A DNA stretch of 64,000 nt from Rheinheimera sp. (GTDB lineage: Bacteria > Pseudomonadota > Gammaproteobacteria > Enterobacterales > Alteromonadaceae), in assembly GCA_003482455.1 (NCBI GenBank), contig DMYW01000055.1:35498-99497 (forward strand), written 5' to 3'. The notes beneath the pieces were generated by a model that was not told where the DNA came from, did no database searches, and saw nothing but the letters and a program-made list of their open reading frames with translations. Positions 55,815 to 63,847 of this stretch are shown piece after piece. A program made the translations under genes and the position numbers. Every line of letters begins with the position of its first letter. Position 1 is the stretch's first letter.

Positions 55815-57848
55815 TCAGGAGTGTGTTAATCTTAATGGAAGTCGCATAGTAAAGGTAGTTCCTTTGCCGACTTCACTTGCGACAGTCAAACTCCCGCCGC
55901 TTTGTTCGGCAAAAGTCAACGCGTCATAAGCCCCAATACCCATACCAGCATTGCCTTTGGTAGTATCAAATGGTTTAAACAAACGATGTTTAATAAAGTC
56001 TTCAGACATACCACTACCGGTATCAGAAATTGCGATGGTTGCATAAAACGAGTCCTGCCCAATTCTGACAAAAACGAGCCCGTCATCTTCCGTGGCTTGC
56101 TGAGCATTATCGATTAAATGGAAAAGCACATTTTCAAGCCGCTCCGCATCAATTTGTATCTCCACTTCGGCGTCTGATTTCTTCAGCGGCAGTGGTAGAA
56201 AGGAATGACACCGTTCTACAATCAATCTATCAACCAACTGATTTAAATTAACTTTTCGAACTTGGTCTGTGGCACCTTGCTTGTTCGTAAGCTGACTAAG
56301 CATATTTTGCAGGCGAGATTGCATTGCTTCTATTGTTGTAAATGCGTCATCAATAAATTCTGGGTTATGTTTGTGACGTTTAGCATTCTTTAGCAACATG
56401 TCAATTTGAGCTTTTACATTTTTTAAGTCGTGAACCACAAACGCTGACATGCGACTAAAGGCGACAAACTGTGCATTTTCAGAGAGTTGCTGAGATGCTT
56501 CGGCCATGAAAAGGTAGCTTGATATTTGCTCCGTGACGGCGTTCAAGTAGTCTCTGAGCTCCCAGTTCAATCGTAGAGATTCGGTTGGGTTCGGTTTGAG
56601 CAGGAAGTAGCCCCAATGCGATTGTTGTTTAAAGATAGGGATTAAAAGAGCAAATGGCGCTGCAATGGCTGTGGGTTGTTGAAGCAGGCTCGTGACTTCA
56701 GCATCTTTGTGGTCGTTAAAGTCGATGAGCCAATTTTTGTTGTCGAAGCGTTGTTGATATCGATGCAGAAGTTTAATGGCATCACGGTTGAAATCAATAT
56801 TCCCCTGTTGCCCTAATGACTGCAAATCGGTACGAGTGCACTTCACAAGGATCCCATTGGAATAGCCAATCGCCTTACAGATAGCTCCCAAGCAGATTTC
56901 AGATGTATTTACTTCGCTTAATGAAACTTTGTTTAATTGCCGCGTAAGTTCAACCCATTTTTCTCGATAATCAAATGTGTTGGCGAAAAAATGTTTTTCA
57001 ATAAAGACTCGCACTTTTCGTCGTATGGCATCAGAAAACGCAACAACGATGAGCGCTGTCGCGCCTACGCCTAAGAAAATGATTTGTAGCAATGTGGACC
57101 AACTACCACCGAAAAATTTGATGTAGTAGCCTGCGAAAGCAAGCAGACACAGATACAGTCCGGCTCCCAATAATAACGAGCTTTGTAGCACTATATCTCG
57201 AGAGATATAGACGTTTATCCCCCAATGTTTGATTCGGTTTATGGATAATACGAGTAACGGCAGGGTCACCAAGTGGATCCAGCCCCGAGCCATCCATGTT
57301 TGTGGAACGATTCGATCGAGCAGTACAGCTTCTGCGAATAAATAGAAGTCGAACAAAAGGTTGATACCAAATGCCAGCAACAATGGCTTAAATTGCCAAC
57401 GCTTCTCAGCTGATTTTCGATATAGAGTTTCGAGAACCGACAAGGAAACAACCGAAATAAGAATTGCGCCTAGTAAGCGAGTGGAAAATGGCAGAGCAAG
57501 AAGTAGATTGGCTAGTGTCCATATAATCATGCTGCCAGTCACAACGACGATTTTTTTATTCCTAAAAAACTGCTTAGCATTTATATCTGCTCTGCTCAGC
57601 GCAGAAAGAAAAAACAGCAGTGTTACCGTCTGCAGGCTCGTTTCTAGCAGAAAACTTGCGTCAACAGAAAACGGCATCGGTGAAGACATGCCGTAATAAA
57701 TCCCCCACAGTACCGACATTAATGCGTATACCGCGAGCAGATGCCTTTGCGTGTTACGTGCTTTAACCGTTAATAACAGTGCCCAAAACAGCAGATAGCC
57801 AATTGCGGCTAGGCCAAAACCAATGGAAGCTAAGTCAAAATCACTCAT
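55815..57848 (-). CDS. prsK: PEP-CTERM system histidine kinase PrsK
   Basis: A 677-residue membrane kinase: eight to ten hydrophobic segments in the first 270 residues, a GAF-like domain (about 290-440), the phospho-acceptor region AFVVHDLKNVKAQIDML, and an ATPase domain with LIDNAQQATEDDG, ISDTGSGM and GMGIGAYDA. The VHDLKN H-box is typical of PrsK. Its start overlaps the protease stop by 8 bp, and prsR starts 15 bp after its stop. The many membrane helices without a large periplasmic domain suggest a membrane-state or lipid-linked signal (inference). Confidence 0.92.
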   Translation of the reverse strand: MSDFDLASIGFGLAAIGYLLFWALLLTVKARNTQRHLLAVYALMSVLWGIYYGMSSPMPFSVDASFLLETSLQTVTLLFFLSALSRADINAKQFFRNKKIVVVTGSMIIWTLANLLLALPFSTRLLGAILISVVSLSVLETLYRKSAEKRWQFKPLLLAFGINLLFDFYLFAEAVLLDRIVPQTWMARGWIHLVTLPLLVLSINRIKHWGINVYISRDIVLQSSLLLGAGLYLCLLAFAGYYIKFFGGSWSTLLQIIFLGVGATALIVVAFSDAIRRKVRVFIEKHFFANTFDYREKWVELTRQLNKVSLSEVNTSEICLGAICKAIGYSNGILVKCTRTDLQSLGQQGNIDFNRDAIKLLHRYQQRFDNKNWLIDFNDHKDAEVTSLLQQPTAIAAPFALLIPIFKQQSHWGYFLLKPNPTESLRLNWELRDYLNAVTEQISSYLFMAEASQQLSENAQFVAFSRMSAFVVHDLKNVKAQIDMLLKNAKRHKHNPEFIDDAFTTIEAMQSRLQNMLSQLTNKQGATDQVRKVNLNQLVDRLIVERCHSFLPLPLKKSDAEVEIQIDAERLENVLFHLIDNAQQATEDDGLVFVRIGQDSFYATIAISDTGSGMSEDFIKHRLFKPFDTTKGNAGMGIGAYDALTFAEQSGGSLTVASEVGKGTTFTMRLPLRLTHS

Positions 57849-58602
57849 GATCATTAAAGTGTGCTATTGCAAAATGTAGATAATGTACTGGGATTGCGTA
57901 TGAGATGCCGCTGGGGTCAGCTAATACAGCTTCTTTTGTTCGTTTAACGTAGACCATATTTATGATCCCAACGACATGCCCCGACGTTACATCGAACAGT
58001 GGCGAACCGCTATTGCCTGGATATGCTGTTGCGTCTAGTTGATAAATTACGATTGGGTCTCGGAGCAATCGAACCATTTCAGCGCTGATACTTTGTGAAG
58101 AGATTTGTGGGATGACAATAGGAGTGACGGCACTAAGTGTCGCTCTGTGTGTTGCAGGATAGAGACCAAGTACATCGGTGATTGGATAGCCGGTGAATGC
58201 TAGGTCGGTTCCTTCTGCGGCTGGTTCATCCGATGCAAGTTTGAGTGACGGGAGTTTTCCATCTATTGTGAGCAGTGCCAAATCGAAGTGTTCGAAAACT
58301 TTATGCTTTAAAATCATATGGTTTTTACTGGTGTTTCCTTGGCCAGACAACACAACGAACCTTTGTTGTCCTGTAACATTCGCTTGAAACATATGTGCGT
58401 TTGTCACAATAGTGCTGCCATCATTGATGGCAAATCCAGTGCCTAAGAGTTTGTAGCGTGTCGGGCCGATTGGATCTTCTATCGCTATAGCAACAATCGA
58501 CGGTTTCACAGAATTGATCGTTTGTGGTAGATGGTTTGCCAATAGACTGAAAGGGCATGCCAGCCATACCTGAATAATTAGTAGTCTTAGGAGTTGATTC
58601 AT
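57841..58602 (-). CDS. Secreted trypsin-like serine protease coupled to prsK
   Basis: A 253-residue protein: signal peptide (MNQLLRLLIIQVWLACPFSL, cleavage near LLANH), then a trypsin-2/DegP-like protease domain. The triad is visible: His in TIVTNAHMF, Asp in HFDLALLTID, Ser in YPGNSGSPLFD. No PDZ domain follows, so it is a bare protease. It is the first gene of protease-prsK-prsR and overlaps prsK by 8 bp. Start ATG 58602 has GGAA 6 nt upstream. It may process a signal for PrsK or mature a PEP-CTERM substrate; both are inference. Confidence 0.85.
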   Translation of the reverse strand: MNQLLRLLIIQVWLACPFSLLANHLPQTINSVKPSIVAIAIEDPIGPTRYKLLGTGFAINDGSTIVTNAHMFQANVTGQQRFVVLSGQGNTSKNHMILKHKVFEHFDLALLTIDGKLPSLKLASDEPAAEGTDLAFTGYPITDVLGLYPATHRATLSAVTPIVIPQISSQSISAEMVRLLRDPIVIYQLDATAYPGNSGSPLFDVTSGHVVGIINMVYVKRTKEAVLADPSGISYAIPVHYLHFAIAHFNDHE

Positions 58603-58732
58603 AAGGAATTCCGTTGCACTTATAGGTGAGTGTACCTGACAGATTTGCGACAAGAAATCAGATTCGCAACTTTGTTGGATTGAACCATACTGAACATAGA
58701 ATGAACAGATGGATGGCTCGACACAGGTAACT

Positions 58733-59611
58733 ATGACAAAGCAACAGATCGTGCCAATTTTTTCCGGCGGCGGGACTCGGTTGCCTTGCTATCTTGGTAT
58801 TTTGCAGGCGATCGACGAGTTAGGCCTTGAATTCAAGCATCTCGTGGGTGTGTCGGGTGGTAGCATAGTTGCAGCAATGCTAGCTACGGGGAAAAACCTG
58901 CAGCAAATGCGTGAAGTAACCCTTAACACTAACTTCAAACAATTCAAACATGGCTCTCTGCTCAATTTACTTCGAACTGGGGGATTATCATCGGGGGATG
59001 TGTTTGAAGATTGGCTTGATCTGCAGCTTGATGGCAAAACGTTTTCAGAACTCGAATTGGATTTACATGTATTAGCTACTGATATCAATGGCGGCGGTCC
59101 GGTCGTATTCAACAGACAGCTAACTCCTCAGATGAAAGTGTCCAAAGCAGTGCGCTTTTCGATGTCCATTCCGTTGTTGTTTTCTTTCAAAACCTTCGAC
59201 AATCATGTGATGGCGGATGGCGTCATTTTAGCAGAGGATGCGTTGCATCGAGATTGGTCTGGCAAAGGGTTGCCGGTCATTTGTTTCCGATTGAAGAGCG
59301 AGAGTGACGATAAACCTGTGCCAAAACGGCGTTTATTTCCACTGATCTCATATGTGCTAATGCTCATACAAACATTTATGAATGCTATGTCCCGCGAATA
59401 TGTGCACGCTCAGTATTGGCATAACACTGTAGTGATTAACACGGGCACCATTTCGGCAGTTGATTTCGATATCGATAGCAGCAAAAAAGAGTTTCTAAGA
59501 GAAATTGGTTACAGAACAGCGAAAGAAATCATTCCGATTAAGTTAAAAAGTGTACTTTCCAGCCAAACAGTCCTGTCGTCGTATGGCTTTGCCGATAAAA
59601 AATTGGTTTAA
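58733..59611 (+). CDS. Patatin-like phospholipase
   Basis: A 292-residue cytoplasmic lipase of the patatin family: oxyanion segment SGGGTRLPCYLG (the usual third glycine is leucine), nucleophile Ser41 in GVSGGS, and the dyad Asp162 in MADGVI. AGGT lies just before ATG 58733; ATG 58709 would add eight residues. Divergent from the protease-prsK-prsR operon with a 130-bp shared gap. It probably cleaves acyl chains from phospholipids and could feed the acyltransferase downstream (63-bp gap); that link is inference. Confidence 0.9.
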   Translation: MTKQQIVPIFSGGGTRLPCYLGILQAIDELGLEFKHLVGVSGGSIVAAMLATGKNLQQMREVTLNTNFKQFKHGSLLNLLRTGGLSSGDVFEDWLDLQLDGKTFSELELDLHVLATDINGGGPVVFNRQLTPQMKVSKAVRFSMSIPLLFSFKTFDNHVMADGVILAEDALHRDWSGKGLPVICFRLKSESDDKPVPKRRLFPLISYVLMLIQTFMNAMSREYVHAQYWHNTVVINTGTISAVDFDIDSSKKEFLREIGYRTAKEIIPIKLKSVLSSQTVLSSYGFADKKLV

Positions 59612-59674
59612 ATCAGTAATTTTTCGTAACTAATCTGGTAACTTAACTACAAAGAGTCAGTATCGGGAAAGAAA

Positions 59675-60448
59675 ATGACCACCATTACGCTTGCGCAAAA
59701 TTTTGAGCAGTATTTTCAAGTTGTATTTGCATCCACCCAACCACTGCGAGAGGAATCATTTCGCATTCGTCATGCTGTGTATTGTGAGGAGCTAGGCTGG
59801 GAGCCGCTTCGTGAAAGTCAATGGGAAACTGACGATTGTGACGATTATTCGTTTGCTTTGTTGTTGTTGCATAAACGCACAGGTCAGTATGCAGGAACAG
59901 CTCGGCTGGTTATTCCGCCACCATCTGCGCCACATTTGAAGTTACCCTTTGAAAAATACGTACTAGACAAGATTAAAAGCAACATCATTGACTTTGATGC
60001 GTTGGTCCGTGGTTCATTTAGTGAGATTTCGCGACTGGCAGTTCCTGAAGCATTTAGGCGTCGTTTAGGCGAGCAAAATGTTCCTTTTGTGGTCAATGAT
60101 TTAAACCCAACGTCTGATGTATTCTCGGAAGAAGAACGCCGCAATTTCCCAAATATCGCAATAGGCCTTTACCTTGGAGTCATAGCCTTTGCTGATCTCT
60201 GTAACCATGACTCTATGTACGTAGTCGTCGAGCCCAGACTAAAGCGACGGTTAGAGCGACTTGGATTTCTGTTTGAACAAGTAGGTGAGGAGTTGGACTA
60301 TCACGGTATCCGCGCCTTGTATTACCTCCCTCGGACCAAATTTATTGCGCATTTGAACCCTGAAATACGTGAGCTGTACGACATGTTGCGCAAGCAGCTT
60401 GAAAATCAGATGTACTTGTATCCGTATCACAATGGTTGGAACAAATAA
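59675..60448 (+). CDS. PEP-CTERM/exosortase system-associated acyltransferase
   Basis: A 257-residue GNAT-fold protein distantly like acyl-homoserine lactone and N-acyl amino acid synthases. Key parts: EESFRIRHAVYCEELGWEPL (LuxI-like N-terminal motif), YAGTARLVIP, and SFSEISRLAVPEAFRRR, the signature of the exosortase-linked acyltransferase family. The following gene starts 2 bp after the stop, so both are one translational unit. The acyl donor and acceptor are unknown. Confidence 0.88.
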   Translation: MTTITLAQNFEQYFQVVFASTQPLREESFRIRHAVYCEELGWEPLRESQWETDDCDDYSFALLLLHKRTGQYAGTARLVIPPPSAPHLKLPFEKYVLDKIKSNIIDFDALVRGSFSEISRLAVPEAFRRRLGEQNVPFVVNDLNPTSDVFSEEERRNFPNIAIGLYLGVIAFADLCNHDSMYVVVEPRLKRRLERLGFLFEQVGEELDYHGIRALYYLPRTKFIAHLNPEIRELYDMLRKQLENQMYLYPYHNGWNK

Positions 60449-60450
60449 CT

Positions 60451-62409
60451 ATGCAAGCCAGTTATGATTATTTTCAGGCAGTTTCCCGAAACATTGGGTG
60501 GGTAACACTGGCTGAGCAGCGTTTGTTAAGTGAAAAACGAATAGCCATCGCAGGTATGGGCGGCGTTGGTGGGGCTCATTTAATTACCTTGGTTCGATTG
60601 GGCATTACGCGTTTTCACTTGGCAGACTTTGATGAATTCGGCGTCGAAAATTTCAATCGTCAGGCCGGTGCCAAAATGTCATCCGTTGGTCAACCTAAGC
60701 TCGCAACCTTGATCCAAATGGCACGAGATATCAATCCAAACGTAGAAATAGTCGAATTTCCTGCGGGGGTTACCGCAGAAAACATCGATGACTTTTTAAA
60801 AGGTGTAGATGTCTACGTCGACGGACTCGATTTTTTTGCATTGCAGATCCGGCGCTTGATGTTTGACAAAGCCTATAAGGCAGGTATTCCTGCGGTGACG
60901 TGTGCGCCTTTAGGAATGGGAGTATCTAACTTAAATTTTGTGCCAGGTGGTATGACGTTCGAAGAGTATTTCCAAATGGAGGGATACAGCGAACAAGAAC
61001 AGTACCTGCGTTTTTTTGTTGGTTTGTCGCCAGGGCGTCTGCACTCGCCTTATTTGGTGGTGCCGGAGGCAATTAATTTGCCTGCCAAGAAAGGACCGTC
61101 CACCATCATGGCATGTGAGTTGTGCGCAGGCGTAGCTGCAACTCAAGTGTTGAAGTTGATTTTGAATCGAGGCTCGGTGGTTAGTGCGCCTAGATGCCTG
61201 CAATTCGATGCGTATCGGAATAAATTTAAAATTTCCTGGCGACCAGGTGGTAATAATAACTGGTTGAATAAGTTAGCGATTTCGATTGGAACTAAGATGC
61301 TTTTGAATCAAGCTCCCCAACAGCCGCCTCGCGTCGAACCTATTGCAGATCCGCTGCTATTTGTGTTGGATCAAGCTCGTTGGGCTCCGAGTGGAGACAA
61401 CACACAGGTATGGCGTTTTAGACGAACCGGGGAACTTAGTTTCGATGTGCTCGCGACGGATACCCGTGATTGGGTTGTGTATGATTTAAAAGGTGAAGCC
61501 AGTAACATGGCGCATGGCGCTTTGTTAGAGACAGCTGCTATTGCTGCTAGCACTCGTGGCTATCGATTAGAGATCACCAAGATTGATCGAAGTGATGAGC
61601 GTAATCCCATCTATAGTTGTCAACTGGTCGCGGATGCATCAATTAACGCTGATGCCCTGGCACCATATATAGAACTGAGATCTGTGCAGCGTAAACCGAT
61701 GGGTACACGGTCTCTAACAATACAAGAAAAACATGAGCTCGAAGCAAGCTTACCTGCTGGCGTCAAAGTGCATTGGTTTGAGGGTTCTGAGCTAAAGTGG
61801 CAAGTTGCCAAACTGATGTATGGCAATGCCTACACTCGCTTGATTATGAAAGAGGGTTATGACGTTCATTCAAAAATCATCGAGTGGGATGCCAAATTCA
61901 GTAAAGATAAAATTCCTGATCAAGCTTTAGGCGTAGATGCAGTCACTGCGAAGTTGATGAAGTGGACGCTTGGCAAGTGGGAACGTTTTGAATTCATGGC
62001 AAAATATTTAGGTGGTACCATTTTGCCTCGCATCCAGTTAGATTTTGTCACCTCTTTGCGGTGCAGTGCACACTTTGTGTTGTATACCGAAAACACGGTC
62101 GATGGTCTTGATGACCATATGCAAGCTGGTCGTGCGCTACAGCGTTTTTGGCTGACGGCTGCAAAACTGGGCTTGGGTTTCCAGCCAGAGCAAACACCAG
62201 TGATCTTTTCTAGCTATCTCAAGCATCGCGTTGAGTTTTCAACTAATCCTGTAGCGATATCAAATGCAGCTAAAATGGATGCTCAATTAGTAGCTATGCT
62301 CCCAACCCATGTTTATCAAAATAAAGTGTTTTTCGGCAGGTTAGGGCGTTCGACACTCCCTGAATCACGCTCAATCCGACTTGATTTAGATAAACTGTTA
62401 GTTGATTAA
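60451..62409 (+). CDS. ThiF/E1-like adenylyltransferase fused to a nitroreductase domain
   Basis: A 652-residue two-domain protein. The N-half (about 1-270) is ThiF/E1-like: nucleotide loop GMGGVGG (35-41), LADFDEFG (acids 59, 61), ENFNRQ (67-71) and Lys83 in GQPKLAT. It has one CxxC (Cys222, Cys225), so only half of the usual zinc site. The C-half (from about 300) is nitroreductase-like: LDQARWAPSGDNTQVWRF is an FMN-binding start, and CSAHFVLYT and RALQRFWLTAAKLGLGFQP fit. Such fusions couple adenylation with flavin redox; a substrate is not known. It starts 2 bp after the acyltransferase and ends at a terminator. Confidence 0.85.
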   Translation: MQASYDYFQAVSRNIGWVTLAEQRLLSEKRIAIAGMGGVGGAHLITLVRLGITRFHLADFDEFGVENFNRQAGAKMSSVGQPKLATLIQMARDINPNVEIVEFPAGVTAENIDDFLKGVDVYVDGLDFFALQIRRLMFDKAYKAGIPAVTCAPLGMGVSNLNFVPGGMTFEEYFQMEGYSEQEQYLRFFVGLSPGRLHSPYLVVPEAINLPAKKGPSTIMACELCAGVAATQVLKLILNRGSVVSAPRCLQFDAYRNKFKISWRPGGNNNWLNKLAISIGTKMLLNQAPQQPPRVEPIADPLLFVLDQARWAPSGDNTQVWRFRRTGELSFDVLATDTRDWVVYDLKGEASNMAHGALLETAAIAASTRGYRLEITKIDRSDERNPIYSCQLVADASINADALAPYIELRSVQRKPMGTRSLTIQEKHELEASLPAGVKVHWFEGSELKWQVAKLMYGNAYTRLIMKEGYDVHSKIIEWDAKFSKDKIPDQALGVDAVTAKLMKWTLGKWERFEFMAKYLGGTILPRIQLDFVTSLRCSAHFVLYTENTVDGLDDHMQAGRALQRFWLTAAKLGLGFQPEQTPVIFSSYLKHRVEFSTNPVAISNAAKMDAQLVAMLPTHVYQNKVFFGRLGRSTLPESRSIRLDLDKLLVD

Positions 62410-62422
62410 AATGCATGCAGAT

Positions 62423-62450
62423 AAAAAGGCTCCGAAAGGAGCTTTTTTTT
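62423..62450 (+). terminator. Terminator after the ThiF/nitroreductase gene
   Basis: Stem AAGGCTCC/GGAGCTTT (one G-T pair) with a GAAA tetraloop and eight T. It ends the patatin-acyltransferase-ThiF unit before the PEP-CTERM promoter. Confidence 0.9.
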
Positions 62451-62570
62451 CGTCTGACTTTCGGAAAGTTCAATCGAGGTCACGTCAGTTTTTTTTACAG
62501 AATCGATTGTTTATATGGTGTTAATCAGGTTATTTCTAATAAAATCAATGGTCTAACAATCATTTTAAAG

Positions 62571-62588
62571 TTGGCACGTAATGTGCTT
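62571..62588 (+). promoter_or_regulatory. Sigma-54 (-24/-12) promoter for the PEP-CTERM gene
   Basis: TTGGCACG with GG at 62573-62574, then TAAT, then GTGCT with GC at 62585-62586. Consensus is TTGGCACG-N4-TTGCW; all but one base agree and the spacing is exact. Transcription would start near 62598, about 66 bp before the ATG. The window encodes PrsR, a sigma-54 activator of the PEP-CTERM system, about 7 kb away. Confidence 0.82.
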
Positions 62589-62663
62589 TATTGGTTTAGC
62601 AGGACAAATTTGAGACGTCATGCCTCAACGTAAATATCTAAGTTATTGAAAAAGGATAACGCC

Positions 62664-63443
62664 ATGAAAAAATCATTAGTCGCCCTGACACTGTTGGCTG
62701 GCATGACAGGTATGAATGCCAATGCAACGCTGATCAACTTTGACGATACGTCATTGGGTGGTACAGGTGTCGTATTCGATACTATCGACTGGAAACCAGA
62801 TACGTCACACGTGACTCAAACTGACACTGGTAACGGTATTGTAGACTCAACGTTAGATAATTTTTCTGAGTTCGGTAATACACTGTTAGTAAACTTCCAA
62901 CAAGGTACTACTATCGTAACTCCAGCGACTCTTGCATACGAGATGTTCTTGGATTACACCTTAACAGGTCAAGTTGGATTACAAAACGTTCCATTCTTTG
63001 GCCCAATGCTGGGTGTCTTGTTCAGCGGCGGCTCTGTAAGTCTGTATGCTGACACAAACAAAAATGGCGTGTTAGACAACGCGACTAAAGTTACTCTGGG
63101 TACATTCAGCGTAGCTGGCGGTAATTGTGGTGTTTCTGCAGTGTCAGGTGTAGGTTCATGTAATGTAAGCTTGCGTTTCAGCGCGACTCCAGGTTACTTC
63201 AAAGTCGGTGGCACTGACCTGTCAGTATTCGGCCCAGTTAACTCATACTCAAACCTGATTGTTACTGTGCAATCAATCACTGGTTTCAGTCCAGTTTATT
63301 CAGGTGCTGGTGCTTCTCAACAGTTCACTATTACACATGACGGTAACCAAACATTCACTGTTTCTGAGCCAGCTACAGTTGCAGCTTTGGGTTTAGGTTT
63401 GTTAGGTTTGGGCTTTTCACGCCGCAACAAAAAGCAAGCATAA
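62664..63443 (+). CDS. Secreted protein with PEP-CTERM (SEP-type) sorting signal
   Basis: A 259-residue exported protein. Signal peptide MKKSLVALTLLAGMTGMNAN, then a Gly/Thr/Ser-rich beta domain with no recognised family (two cysteines, in GGNCGV and GSCNVS, may form a disulfide). The C-terminal tripartite signal is VSEPATVAA, a glycine-leucine helix GLGLLGLGF, then a basic tail SRRNKK; the motif is SEP rather than the usual PEP. The start ATG 62664 has AAGGAT 7 nt upstream. Expected to be cleaved by an exosortase and released or anchored to the surface, with expression through PrsR and sigma-54. Confidence 0.85.
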   Translation: MKKSLVALTLLAGMTGMNANATLINFDDTSLGGTGVVFDTIDWKPDTSHVTQTDTGNGIVDSTLDNFSEFGNTLLVNFQQGTTIVTPATLAYEMFLDYTLTGQVGLQNVPFFGPMLGVLFSGGSVSLYADTNKNGVLDNATKVTLGTFSVAGGNCGVSAVSGVGSCNVSLRFSATPGYFKVGGTDLSVFGPVNSYSNLIVTVQSITGFSPVYSGAGASQQFTITHDGNQTFTVSEPATVAALGLGLLGLGFSRRNKKQA

Positions 63444-63484
63444 TCTGCGAGTAAATTGGCTGTCAAACGATAGCCATTCTTTCT

Positions 63485-63514
63485 AAAAATCCCTCGGTAT
63501 TCCGGGGGATTTTT
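63485..63514 (+). terminator. Terminator after the PEP-CTERM gene
   Basis: AAAAATCCCTCGG and CCGGGGGATTTTT (one T-G pair) around a TATT loop, ending in T. A strong intrinsic terminator 41 bp past the stop. Confidence 0.88.
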
Positions 63515-63760
63515 ATTTTCATTAGATATGAGTTTTAAGATCTAATTTCTGACCGCGTAGACAGTGATTGCAACGTGGCTAGGCATCAACTTAATTGTTG
63601 TGTGATAATGTATTGGCGCAAAACCAATGCCTGCCGCTTTAGCTAAAAGTGCGACATCTGCTTACTTAGTGTAACTTTAATACCAGTAACTCATTAACAC
63701 GGCTTACCACTGTGTACTGCTAATCCTTTACGTCTGATGATTAGTTAAAAAGCCCGGGAA
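63515..63760. other. Gene-free spacer before the IS4-type element
   Basis: No coding frame, RNA gene or clear repeat that I can support. It lies between the PEP-CTERM terminator and the probable left end of the insertion sequence. Confidence 0.5.
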
Positions 63761-63811
63761 TGCGGCAATGCAGATCAGTTAAGAGTACTTGACCGATCCT
63801 GCCAGTGTAGG

Positions 63812-63844
63812 AAAATCCGGAACCCGTCATAGGTTCCGGATTTT
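63812..63844 (+). terminator. 13-bp hairpin and T-run immediately before the transposase start
   Basis: A perfect 13-bp stem, AAAATCCGGAACC (63812-63824) with its complement (63832-63844), loop of seven bases, followed by T up to 63847; the transposase ATG is at 63848. It looks like an intrinsic terminator that blocks outside transcripts from reaching the transposase. No ribosome site lies between hairpin and ATG. Confidence 0.8.
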
Positions 63845-63847
63845 TTT

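Noticed and set aside
58603..58732. Sigma-54 site in the protease-patatin divergent gap
   Set aside because: I looked for GG-N10-GC on both strands and found no acceptable match.
62415..62633. 72-codon open frame before the PEP-CTERM gene
   Set aside because: It runs through the intrinsic terminator at 62423-62450 and the sigma-54 promoter, has no ribosome site and an unlike composition.
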